Origin: Eudorina sp. 2006-703-Eu-15
Taxonomy: Eukaryota > Chlorophyta > Chlorophyceae > Chlamydomonadales > Volvocaceae
Direction: 5' to 3'
DNA length: 64,000 bases
Assembly (NCBI GenBank): GCA_003117195.1
Contig: BDSI01000065.1
Location: 100,001 to 164,000 of the forward strand
Part shown: positions 51,101-61,000 of the stretch, one piece after another
Layout: every line of letters begins with the position of its first letter
How positions within the stretch are numbered: the first letter of the stretch is position 1
Position numbers and translations under genes: made by a program
Notes under the pieces: model-generated
The model's database searches: none
The model's input: the letters and a program-made list of their open reading frames with translations, nothing else
What the model was told of the DNA's origin: nothing

Positions 51101-53777
51101 TTCAACCAACCTCGGTTTCGACGGTGCATGAATCCGTAATGAATGGGAATGAATGGGCAGGAAAGGCTGCTGCAGGGAGGGTCGCTGACAGGAGCGAGGG
51201 GCGGCAGCCATGGTCTGACGGGCGCGGCCGCATCCGCATCTGCGTGGCCCCTGCTGAACCGAGTCCTTTTCATCGTACTTACATCTCTAACTCTCTCTCC
51301 CTCTTTCTCTCTCTCCCTCTTTCTTTCTCTCCCTCTTTCTCTCTCTCTCTCCCTCTTTTTTATCTCTCCCTCTTTTTTCTCTCTCTCCCTCTTTTTCCTC
51401 TCTCCCTCTTTTTACTCTCTCTCCCTCTCTTTCTTTTTCTCCGTTCCTCGCGCGTCCCATCGACGGCATGCTAGGGTTGGCGCCTTATCAGTACGTGGCA
51501 CCGGACCGCGTCACCTGTACGGTACCTGTACGGACCGCCGTACACGCACCTGTCTGCAGGATCCAGCCCGACACCGAGTTCGCTGTGCGGGTCCTCAGCA
51601 GCGGTTCCAGCCAGACCACGAGCGACGTCTGAGACAGCCACTTGACGCCCAGCTCGAAATCCTGCGCGGTGCGAGGGGCAGCGGCCGGTACCATCTTGAC
51701 GGCGGCAGCTTGAGGTGGTGAGCGATGCGGATAAGGCTCCAGGGGTGACACGGCGGCTGAGCTCCCTCGGCCCCCGCCCGAGACGCCCGCATGGCACCCG
51801 TGCACGCGCCACAGCTTTGCGCGCGCTCCCCTGCAACCCCCAACCCCTCCTATAAATAGTGCAAACATGTCCACCCATGTCCTATACCCAACCCAACCAT
51901 CCACCTCGGGCAGGCTCCCCGCCCGCGCACCCGCACCCGCACCCGCGCACGGTGTTACTCGCCTCTGCGACCCAAAACCCCTGACACCTGCATACACCTC
52001 AGCACCGGGCGGTTATGTGTGGGCTTCTCAATATTTAACACACCTCGGCACAGATGAAGACCAACACGTTGGAGGACATGGAGGTCGACAACCCGGTATC
52101 CACCACGCGCGGGTAGCAGGCGTCGTTCGGCTCCAAACCTCCAAGCACCATCGACAGCGTCCTCTCCCACTGCGCGATCTTCGACGACGTGCTCGAGTCC
52201 AGGCCCTGAACCAGGCGCGCGCTGATGCCGAAGCGCGGCTCCGCGGTGGCCGGCGGCCGCGGCGGCGACGGCGGCGGCGCCACCTTGAGGTCCGCCGCTG
52301 GCGTCGGCGGGGCTCCCAGGAGCGATGGCCGCCGGAACTCATCCCAGGTCATAAGGCCCGCCAGCAACGCCGCCGCGCTGCCGGTGATGTTGCTGAGGAG
52401 GGTGCTGACGCCGGTCTGCTGGAGGGACCGACCCCCCAGCAGCGCCCGCCGCCGCGCGCCCACCGTAGGCTTGAAGACGTCCACCACCTTGAGCGTCTCC
52501 GGTGAAAACTTGTAGTCACCCGTGTACTCGGCCTGGCATGGAGGACCAGGGAGTACAGCAGCGGTGTGAAGTACACCAGTACACGTAGCGGTACATGCAG
52601 CGGTACATGCAGACGACAGGGTTGCGGGATTCCACAGGTCCAGGGTCGATCATGACAGGTCTCGTCCGGAACGAACGAACGAATGAACGAACGTTACTGC
52701 GGACTCCCAAAAGGCATCAACGGTGTACACCAGAATGCAAGTTCGACTTCGGAGCGGTTAGTGACCCGCGCTTTCCAGTAGTGCCCCGGCCGAGCAGTAG
52801 TGCCCCGGCCAGTAGTGCCCCGGCCGAGCAGTAGTGCCCCGGCCGAGCAGTAGTGCCCCGACCAGTAGTGCCCCGGCCGAGAACGAGGACGCCGAGAACG
52901 ACCACAGCGGCCCCATTCTCCTCCACCACATCCACGTCCGCGGGGACCTCACCATCAACGAGCCCTGGTACGACGCAGCCGTGCTAACAATCGCGCCGCG
53001 CCGGCCGAATGCCAGCAGGGTGTTCCTGGCCAGCACGTCCTGGATGAGGACGTCCTTGCTGACCAGATCGTCGCGGAACGCTTGGAGCAGGTCGTCTGCG
53101 GGTCCTCAGGCGGGCGGGCGGGCGGCGGGAGGCAGATGTATCTGATGTCAGCGGCGGGGCCCACTGTCGAACCTTCCCGGAACCCGGTGTGTGTGAAAAA
53201 GAACTGTGCGTGTATATGTATGTATGTGTGTGTGTGGAACGTTCTTTCGGAACGTTCCACACACACACACACATACATACACACACGGTTTCGGACGTGC
53301 AGCAGGCAGCGTAACGTCAAGGGTGTGTGTAGCGCCGACGGCGCCGTGAGTCCGTGTGCGAGGCCGGCCTCTTGCGCGGACGTGCTAAAGCGCTAAGGCA
53401 GCAGGGGAGGTCCAGACCTCCCCTCCCGGCCTGGGCTGCTCGTTCTCGAGGGAGACACGAACAGAACGGACGCGCGGATGCTTTGGGCTGAAGTTCATCA
53501 TATCTGGTCACATAACGGGATCAGAGCGCCATCGTTCCGGCAACGAGGCTGCGGCGCATCGAGGACCGCGAGGCTGAGGGCCATCGCTCTGGACAGGCGG
53601 GTGGCTGGTTTTATGTGTCGTCGCATCGGAGAGATCAGCCGACGATACCTCCTACCGGATGGTGTGTATACGATGAACTGCTCTCGCCCCTGGTTGTCCA
53701 GCCCGACAGGAACACCGCCGCCATCGTTGGGGTCCTTCCCGCCGCCGCCGCCGTTGTTGGGGATATCCGAGGGGTTT
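39182..53777 (-). CDS. Subtilase B: paralogous membrane-anchored subtilisin-like (S8) protease, first exon not located
   Basis: Exons 5'->3' on the minus strand: 53777-53656, 53095-52953, 52532-52044, 51661-51550, 50871-50774, 50484-50331, 49880-49672, 49391-49241, 49085-49039, 48695-48558, 48361-48305, 47989-47741, 47342-47271, 46952-46802, 46410-46376, 45992-45931, 45497-45422, 44578-44522, 44150-44008, 43614-43475, 43285-43053, 42901-42763, 42525-42366, 42175-41874, 41537-40995, 40671-39182. All are in frame, giving 1856 residues. The first exon listed starts in phase 2, so a signal-peptide exon like that of subtilase A is expected upstream of 53.8 kb. Catalytic codons: Asp 50476-50478 (VDDTG), His 49837-49839 (GHGTHV), Asn 49245-49247 (AAGN), Ser 45984-45986 (GTSMATP). 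Domain order matches subtilase A, including the PA-like insert, the QxW region (GQKWAF), three GGDN domains with Pro-rich linkers and a C-terminal TM helix. Several exon lengths (112, 154, 209, 57 and 35 nt) equal those of subtilase A. Confidence 0.9.
42325..42357. repeat. Interstitial telomere-type repeat (CCCTAAA)n
   Basis: Nearly five perfect copies of CCCTAAA, ending 8 bases before the donor-side boundary of the exon starting at 42366, inside an intron of subtilase B. Confidence 0.95.
43300..43398. repeat. Minisatellite of about 22 bp in a subtilase-B-only intron
   Basis: Four copies of a unit containing GGTTGGCGGGGTGTCAAG, in the intron 43286-43474, which has no counterpart in subtilase A. 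Confidence 0.9.
43840..43930. repeat. Direct duplication in a subtilase B intron
   Basis: Two copies of a unit of about 50 bp containing GCGTGTACGGTAGTAGTAAT and GTTACAA.GTAGACCCGGG, in the intron 43615-44007. Confidence 0.85.
44381..44413. repeat. Perfect 13-bp hairpin in a subtilase-B-only intron
   Basis: GGTACCCGCTGTG at 44381-44393 pairs with its exact reverse complement at 44401-44413 across a 7-base loop, inside the intron 44151-44521. Confidence 0.9.
45683..45930. repeat. Minisatellite of about 37 bp in a subtilase-B-only intron
   Basis: About six copies of a unit containing CCCCCGGTGGCTGTTTCTTT and 'ACC.TGGACCAA'. It fills the 3' half of the intron 45498-45930 and ends at the exon starting (on the plus strand) at 45931. 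The last copy supplies the donor-adjacent sequence. Confidence 0.92.
46250..46319. repeat. Perfect 24-bp-arm hairpin in a subtilase B intron
   Basis: The arm at 46250-46273 (core CCGTCTAGACGCGACACAC) is exactly reverse-complementary to 46296-46319, with a 22-base loop. It lies in the intron 45993-46375. Confidence 0.93.
50690..50812 (-). repeat. Triplicated exon end plus splice donor, 37-bp period
   Basis: Three copies of a 37-bp unit, each holding the exon-6 end (GEGIIVG) and its donor GTGAGT (donor AC dinucleotides on the plus strand at 50772-50773, 50735-50736 and 50698-50699). The first donor gives the frame-correct exon 50871-50774. Using the second or third would add 37 or 74 nt and shift the frame. 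Confidence 0.93.
51285..51445. repeat. Polypyrimidine (CT-rich) tract in a subtilase B intron
   Basis: About 160 bases of almost pure C/T, arranged as CTCTCTCCCTCTTT-like units, in the intron 50872-51549. It is purine-rich in the transcript sense. Confidence 0.92.
52775..52882. repeat. Short minisatellite in a subtilase B intron
   Basis: Alternating 16- and 23-bp versions of a unit with core AGTAGTGCCCCGGCC, about six copies, in the intron 52533-52952. Confidence 0.88.
53217..53283. repeat. Long near-perfect inverted repeat with GT/AC arms
   Basis: Arms GTATGTATG(TG)n followed by GGAACGTTC pair with GGAACGTTCC(AC)nATACATAC around a 4-base loop. Total stem is about 28 bp with a few extra AC units on one side. 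It lies in the intron 53096-53655 of subtilase B. Confidence 0.88.
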
Positions 53778-56700
53778 CTGCGTCGCGGGGTTTAGGGTTA
53801 GGGTAAGGGTTAGGACGCGGCTGCTGTCAACAACCGCCCGGGTTGCCCACAGGACCCCTAGAGGGCAGCACTGCACTGCGCGTCTGCGTTTATGACAGCA
53901 GACGGCGGTGGCGACGGCAAACTGCTGCAACACATATACATTTGACAGCCGTGTGCGGATGCCTTAACAGGCTAGCAGCCCACGCCACAACTACGCCCAG
54001 CCAGCTGTGGGGCCGCTACCAGGAATGGACAGACTAGCCTTCCATGTGGCCCAAAAGTCGCTGTACTGCTGCGACTGGGTATGTGAGTAGGCAGCGCTGC
54101 CTATGTCCCGGGCGGGTAGCGCAGCGGCTCTACTGGTACAGGTAGCTGAGTACTACACCCACGCCCGCCGCGGCCATGCTCACGCATCCACCCTGTCTCA
54201 TTATCCTACGATTTGTCATTTATTGATTGCATTCCTTATCATCCACAAAGGCGAAGGCAGACGGCGCTGGTCCAGTCGGTCCCACACAACACCCACTCAG
54301 CACCCCTCGCAAGCTCCCGCGCGGGGCACCCTTATGACAAGGTGCAAGTGAAACATAATGTGGGATTTAATATAAAAATTAACGAAGATACCAAACGTCA
54401 GTGCTGTAGAAAGTGTTCGCGACACGCGCGTGAAACTCGCGAGGTGTGAAATAAAGTTGCATCAATGGATCTGCTATTCAAGCTATATTTTTGCTCGTGT
54501 ACTGTACGCAACATCCCAGGGAACGGTACCGTAGCTTATTTGAGAACAGACTGCAAGTATAAATGACAGAGCAGAAATTGTTGAGGCATAGAAGGTGGTA
54601 ATCTGGTCGCATGTTGAAGCGAGCAAGCTGTCTGTCACAGCACATCCCCAGAAGGAGGTACCCAACCAGTAAGGGACTTACTGAAGATTTAGCCTCCCGC
54701 TCTTTAGCTGGACAAAAGATGGTTGTTGTGCTCTGACAGCTAATGCAGCCGCGAGGATTACAAGCGTCGAGACAGTCGCCGAGGTGCACCACAACGATGG
54801 ATGGCCGCAACCGCGACCCCGTAAAAGCGCTCCCATACCTGTTTAGACACCTAATATGTAACACTACGTATCGCGGTCCTGTGACAAGGACCCCCAGCGG
54901 TGAATTCACCGAATGCTGTTGGTCATAAAGTATTATGAACGTCAGGCTCTCATCGGCCACCGGCTATTTAACTTTTTATTACCAACAATGTCCGCTACAA
55001 GACAGGCATTAACGCGCTATATTGATGTACTCTTTAACGTGTATGTTTCAAAGTCGTACAGCTGCCGACTTAACCGTTGTCTCCGTGGCCTACGCACACG
55101 CAGATAAGTCGCAGTACTGACAAGAAAATGTGATTCAGGGTAAATGTTTGTGTTCTGAGCACTGCCGTATACGGCGCAGCCACCGGGCGGACGGAATCGC
55201 CGTTGCAGGTACTGAGCTACTCCTCAGCTACTACCTGCGCCCTTCGACCAGATCACCGTGACCGCACTGCAGCAGAAATGCATTTCAAATAACGATTTTG
55301 ATTATTCTTCAAGTTCTCTTTCCATTCGACGTCATAAGTTAACGTTTGCTACGTCCTTGCGCGCTGATCAAACCTCTAGCCATAACGCGTTACACCCCTG
55401 GTTAGTTGATTCATACCCGCCAACGATCACGCCCGCCGCAGACGCAGAGCTCGCCCGCCACAGCCATTTCATATGAGGTACCAGGGGGAACCCAAGAGGT
55501 AAGTGTGTCCGCACTGCACCCCCGCCACGTCGGGCGGGTTACTTGCTGAGCACCCCCGCCTGCGCGAATAGCCTTGCACCTGGCCGGCCGGCTGCCGTCC
55601 TAACCAATCTAATATTTGCACACAACCACATGATGCATCTTGCAGTGGGCCGTGCTAATGATGTGCACCGGGGAAGACTCCCGTTGTGCGCCTTGCTGGT
55701 GGCTAAAGCTTGACTCATGCCCGACCACGCATCGCGACGGACACGTAACCCATGGGGCATGACGGGACTGTAATGACGTGTGTTTAGCGGAATGACGTGT
55801 GTGCTTGTCTGAAGACCGCGGAATTACTGGACTTGGTGGAACTGTATGGCACTGGTGCCGCTGATGTGCCTGCCCCTAACGCAAGTGAGAAACTACCTCC
55901 CCTGCTACATACGATACACACCCATCAGCCGAATCCTGACCGCCATCTGTTTTGAAAGAATATTTATAATTGTGTGGTGCCATTATGCTGTGAAAGCTCA
56001 TGGCTGGCAGTCCCCTCAAAGCAGAGTTGTCAATTCCGCGAACGCCCGCCTGCCGGCGCCCGCCTACCGAGCGCATGCGGCGCAGCCGACTTGGATGCAA
56101 AAGCTTCGAATTACCTTTATGATACAAATGACAATTTATATTGTGAAATTGAGAAATGTGGCAAGTGTCCATGTGGAGGTTACACTATGTGACAAGACGA
56201 TACCGGTACAGCTTTAACGCGTTCCATTACACGGGCTAAATGTAATACTTATCTGGATTTTATTATCGTGCTGGAGTTATCTCTGTATCGAGGTTGAACT
56301 GACAACGGAAAGCTCAGGCTGATTAGTAGCTCTTGTAATTACAGTTTTGCCTAAGACCCTATTCGGGTTGAATTTTCATTGTTAAAAGTATCTACAATTG
56401 TACGCTGACAGAGTTCGCTTTTATTCATAGAAATATCGGCGACGGACCCCGTTTAGTGCAGGCATTCAAGTTCCATTCAATTTACAGTATATTTTAATGC
56501 TATAAAATCTTGGTGATTGTCCGTCTCAATTCCCTTTCTGCGGCAATAAGGTTTTGCTTTCTAGCCTGCAGATAGATCCCTATCGTTGACGCTGGGCTCG
56601 CGAAACCGAAATCACCTTATCTGCATGAGGCCAAGGAATATATAACGCACATCATATCGGCATCTTTGTGCCGAGATGGCTCCGTCCGATGCGGCAGGCC

Positions 56701-58023
56701 GAACGGGCTGACGGGCTGACGGGCTGCTCAGTGCTTTAGGGTGCCATCGCTGCCATCGGGTTAGGTCGGGGTGGTTTCCGCGCGCTCAACATCAACGTAA
56801 CTGTCCTCCAAAAGCTCACATCAGATATTAGGTATGATGTCCTTGTCGCTGGTATGTGCCAGAGCCGAGCATCGCGCCCGCGCGCGTTCATGAATGTAAA
56901 CGCTGCTACGGGGCGGCAGCCCCTACGCGGAAACTCATCCGTTAACAAATTCACAAGCGCATTTTTCATATCCCGAAGCAACCGATGAAATACCATTGTG
57001 TCTTCATCATTTTCCCCCAATCGCCCCAATCAGCGTGCTCGTGTGTCAGTTCGGATCTATTCGCAAACAGGGCAACTGGCTCGGACAGGCTCTGACATGT
57101 CGACGAGTCAAGAAAGAAGGAGTGTTCAGCATGACTGCTGACGGATGCAAAAACGGCCTGCCCTGCCCTGCCCTGCCCTGACTGCAGCGGTCTTTTTTCT
57201 GCATGTTATCACCGCCTTGTCTTGACCCACCACATTGCGTTTCGGAGTGGATGGTCGCATAATTTTGTCAGTTTAACAGTGCTGAGCGTAAGACGACGCC
57301 GTTTGGATATGCGAGGGTCTGACTTGTACGGCGGCATGTACGGCACGTACGACCACGGAGCTGGGCCAGATGTCAGAGCAGCGGTGAGCTGGCGCCTTCT
57401 CACTTCTCGGATGTCGGATGCGCAGTAACCACCATAGGTTGGCCTCTTGGCCAGCTTCGGACGTTGAGACCTTGTTGTATAGACTTGAAGTCCACCCGCT
57501 CCATCAGCTTCTGCGGTGCTAGGTACCGTACTGACTACTGAGCAGTGAGGTGTTCGCAGGTCCAACCGTAACCGCCGCCGCTCCATTCCACTCGGATCCG
57601 TCACCAGCCGCACACATTCACCACCACCACCACCACCTCCTCCTCCTCCTCCTCCTCCATTGTACCGGAACATCATTCATAAGCATTACTGGCCCTGGCG
57701 CGTCTTTAAGCGACGAGGGCTGCATGCGCCAGCCTCGGCAACCCGCGGGCAGGTGACCGCGGGAGGCGGCAACCGCCACCAACCAACCGACCAACGAACC
57801 TCTCCCGATGACCGATGACTGCTCCATGACTGCGCCTCTGAAGACGACGAACTGCCTCCATGGAGCACCACCGCCACCACCACAGCCACCACCGCACCCC
57901 GCACGGCCCCTGCCCCGCACACACACAGCCGCGCACACACTTCTCTGTGTGTAACTGACAGGGCCAGCTGTAGTGAGCAGGCGACGTCCATGCCGTACTC
58001 TCATCACAGTGTACGACATCACA
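53778..58023. other. AT-richer intergenic stretch between subtilase B and the TRS120-like gene
   Basis: No domain-bearing ORF was found. It should contain exon 1, the 5' UTR and promoter of subtilase B (minus strand), and the 3' UTR of the gene ending at 58024. Degenerate telomere-like runs (GGTTTAGGGTTAGGG) occur at about 53788-53812. I searched the minus strand for a signal-peptide exon ending in phase 2 and did not find a convincing one. Confidence 0.45.
54106..54175 (+). other. tRNA-like A-box sequence (possible SINE head)
   Basis: GGGCGGGTAGCGCAGCGG matches the RNA polymerase III A-box pattern TRGCNNAGYGG exactly, but no B-box (GGTTCGANTCC) or cloverleaf follows at the expected distance. 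It could be the head of a tRNA-derived SINE or chance. Confidence 0.25.
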
Positions 58024-61000
58024 TCACGTGCACAGCACGTTAAGCCGGTCAACGGACGTGTAAATCCGCAGCGGGGCCTGTGGGCGACCCGTCCCGAGGT
58101 ACACGTCCACACCCTGCGGCAGCGCGCACACGTCGTACACGTACAGCTGGTACAGCCCCGGCTGCGCGAATGTCAACGCCAGCGGGTGCCGTGATGTGCT
58201 GTGGGCTTCGACGGTCACGTGGACGTTCTGTACGGCACCTACGACAACGACACCCGGGTCGATACCCGGCTCCTGCCCTGCCCCCGCGCCAGCCGCTGTG
58301 CCGCTGCTGCCGTACAACTCGCCGGTTGTCATTCCGCCGCCGCCACCGCCGTCACCGCCGGTGGGCCGCCCGGCAGCTACCGCGAAGCTGCCGCCGCTGG
58401 TGTACCCGTCGACCGTGTGCGTGTGCCGCACATATGGGCCGCCGTGCCGTACAGCGCCGTACGCCATCCCGACACCGCCCTGGAAGGACCCCGCGTATCC
58501 ATGCCCCATCGGGGCGCCCTGGAACTGCTGTACGGCAGGAGGATAGCCGTACGGCGCTTGCATGCCGAAGGCTGAGTGTCCCGGGTAGGGGTGCTGATGG
58601 CCGAGGTGGCCGGGGTGGTGCGCGTAATCGCCGGGAGCCGCCGGGGCACCGCCGGGCGTGGCGGCCACCGAGAAGGTTAGCGTGTGTGTGTGGTGACCGC
58701 TGTTGTGGATCCGGAGCTCGAGACGAATCACCTCCCCTGGAGTACGACATCACGTGGGCGGCGCAAGGGGCCCATGGGGAGGGCAAACGGCCGCTTTGGG
58801 GTCAACCGGTCCACTGCTGCGGGCTGGCTGGTTGGCCGGGGCATGTGTGTACTATTGCAAAGGCAGGCAGGGGGCCTGTCGTATTTGCTCGCCGCCAGGG
58901 GGAAGGCGGGTCTCTCATGCCACATTTTCAAAAAAAGGGTGTGGCTGGGGGGTCGGGGCCGGGTGACATGTCGGTGTGAAGGGCAAACGGGGCGCCAGGC
59001 GAGGATGATCAGATGATGCCCTGCCCTCTGCCGGAGCCCACAGGTTCCTGTGTCCTCAACAGCCGAGGGCCAGAACGGACGTCCCGCACCCCGGTACGGC
59101 AACGACAGCTGACGTCGGGGCGTACCTATGCGGACCCTGAGGCCCCAGATGGAACCCGCCACGTTGGCGGGCAGGAGGCCGAGGCTCTGGAGGGCAGGGG
59201 CAGGGGCAGGGGCAGGGGCAGGGGCAGGGGCAGGGGCAGGGGCAGGGGCAGGGGCAGGGGCAGGGGCAGGGGCAGGGGCAGGGCAGGGGCAGGGGCAGGG
59301 GCAGGGGCAGGGGCAGGGGCAGGGGCAGGGGCAGGGGCAGGGGCAGGGGCAGGGGCAGGGGCAGGGGCAGGGGCAGGGCAGGGGCAGGGGCAGGGGCAGG
59401 GGCAGGGGCAGGGGCAGGGGCAGGGGCAGGGGCAGGGGCAGGGGCAGGGGCAGGGGCAGGGGCAGGGGCAGGGGCAGGGGCAGGGGCAGGGGCAGGGGCA
59501 GGGGCAGGGGCAGGGGCAGGGGCAGGGGCAGGTAAGGCTAGACATGAGGCCTGGGAAGACTAGGCGAAACTAGGCGAAACTGGACTGGACTGCGGCCACC
59601 CATGATGATACTACAACGCGGAGGACACGGCGGCTCTCCAGGGAACCCTAAGGTTATGTAGGTATCCCACCCTCTGCGCGATCGCGTGAATCAAACAGGC
59701 CCCATGGCGGTTCCATGGGGGGCTGGGCGCGTCCATTGCCTGCCTCGGCGAGCGCGCGCCACCGACCGTAACTCCGCACACCGACCCTCAGACTGTGAGA
59801 AAGGCCAATCACGCGGTGGTGGTGTGGATGTCGCCGTGGGTGCGCCTTCGACGTCCTGAAAGACCCCTTCCCCCGGAGGCGCGTGGCCGGCTGTGCAGTG
59901 CGTCGTTCGCAGGCACGTGGCGGCGTGAGGGCGTGAGGGCGTGAGGGCGTGAGGGCGTGAGGGCGTGAGGGCGTGAGGGCGTGAGGGCGTGAGGGCGTGA
60001 GGGCGTGAGGGCGTGAGGGCGTGAGGGCGTGAGGGCGTGAGGGCGTGAGGGCGTGAGGGCGTGAGGGCGTGAGGGCGTGAGGGCGTGAGGGCGTGAGGGC
60101 GTGAGGGCGTGAGGGCGTGAGGGCGTGAGGGCGTGAGGGCGTGAGGGCGTGAGGGCGTGAGGGCGTGAGGGCGTGAGGGCGTGAGGGCGTGAGGGCGTGA
60201 GGGCGTGAGGGCGTGAGGGCGTGAGGGCGTGAGGGCGTGAGGGCGTGAGGGCGTGAGGACTTGAGGGCGTGAGGACTTGAGGGCGTGGGGGCGTGAGGGC
60301 GTTAGGACGTCCGCCGAGGCCGGCACCCACCCGCAGGCGATACGTCAGGTCCTTGAGGCGGGGTACGGCACCGGCTCCAGGGTAGGCGGGCGACAGGGCC
60401 TGCAGCGCGCCGCAGGGGGATTCGAATCTCAGGCAGTGCAGCCCGGCAGGTGCGTTAGGAGGGGACCGACGGGAGGAAGCGGAGGAGGAGGAGGAGGAGC
60501 ATGCGCCACAAAAGCTGCCGTTCTGTGGTTAGGCGGTGGCCAAGAACCTCGCCGCAGGCCGCCGCGCCCGATTTGCCATGTTGCAATCAGCACAAACCCG
60601 TACGGCACGCGCCGGCACCCTGTAGTTGAATTCTGACAATTATGTTCATTGCAACTGATTTCTCAGAAACCTGCTTGTCAGTCACAAACGCGCCCTCGAT
60701 ATGGATGCTATGAGAAGCTCACTGTCGGTGCGCGCGTGTCGTACTGTACGGCACCGTGTCAACCTGGGCGCTTACCACGAACTGGAAGTGGATGATGCTT
60801 GGCCGGAGCGCTTGTACGGCAGTCGCCGACATGGTCTGAGGGATGAGAGAGAGAAAGAGTGGGTGAGGGAGACGCACGGGATCAGCTCAGCAGCCCTTCG
60901 CCGGTGTCCGGTTCGGATCGCTGTGTTTTAATGAGAAGCCCACCCATCGCTGTGTCGCGATTCACAGGGTATCGAATGGGCCAGGGGGCCAGGGGGCCAG

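Noticed and set aside
59013..60330. Gly/Ala, Pro/Cys and HALTPSRP repeat ORFs
   Set aside because: These are open frames of the hexamer and octamer arrays within an intron; there is no start or splice context and no codon variation.
60411..60445. B-box-like GATTCGAATCC as a possible tRNA
   Set aside because: No A-box, anticodon stem or acceptor pairing at the right distance; the sequence is better explained as the start of a TRS120-like exon.
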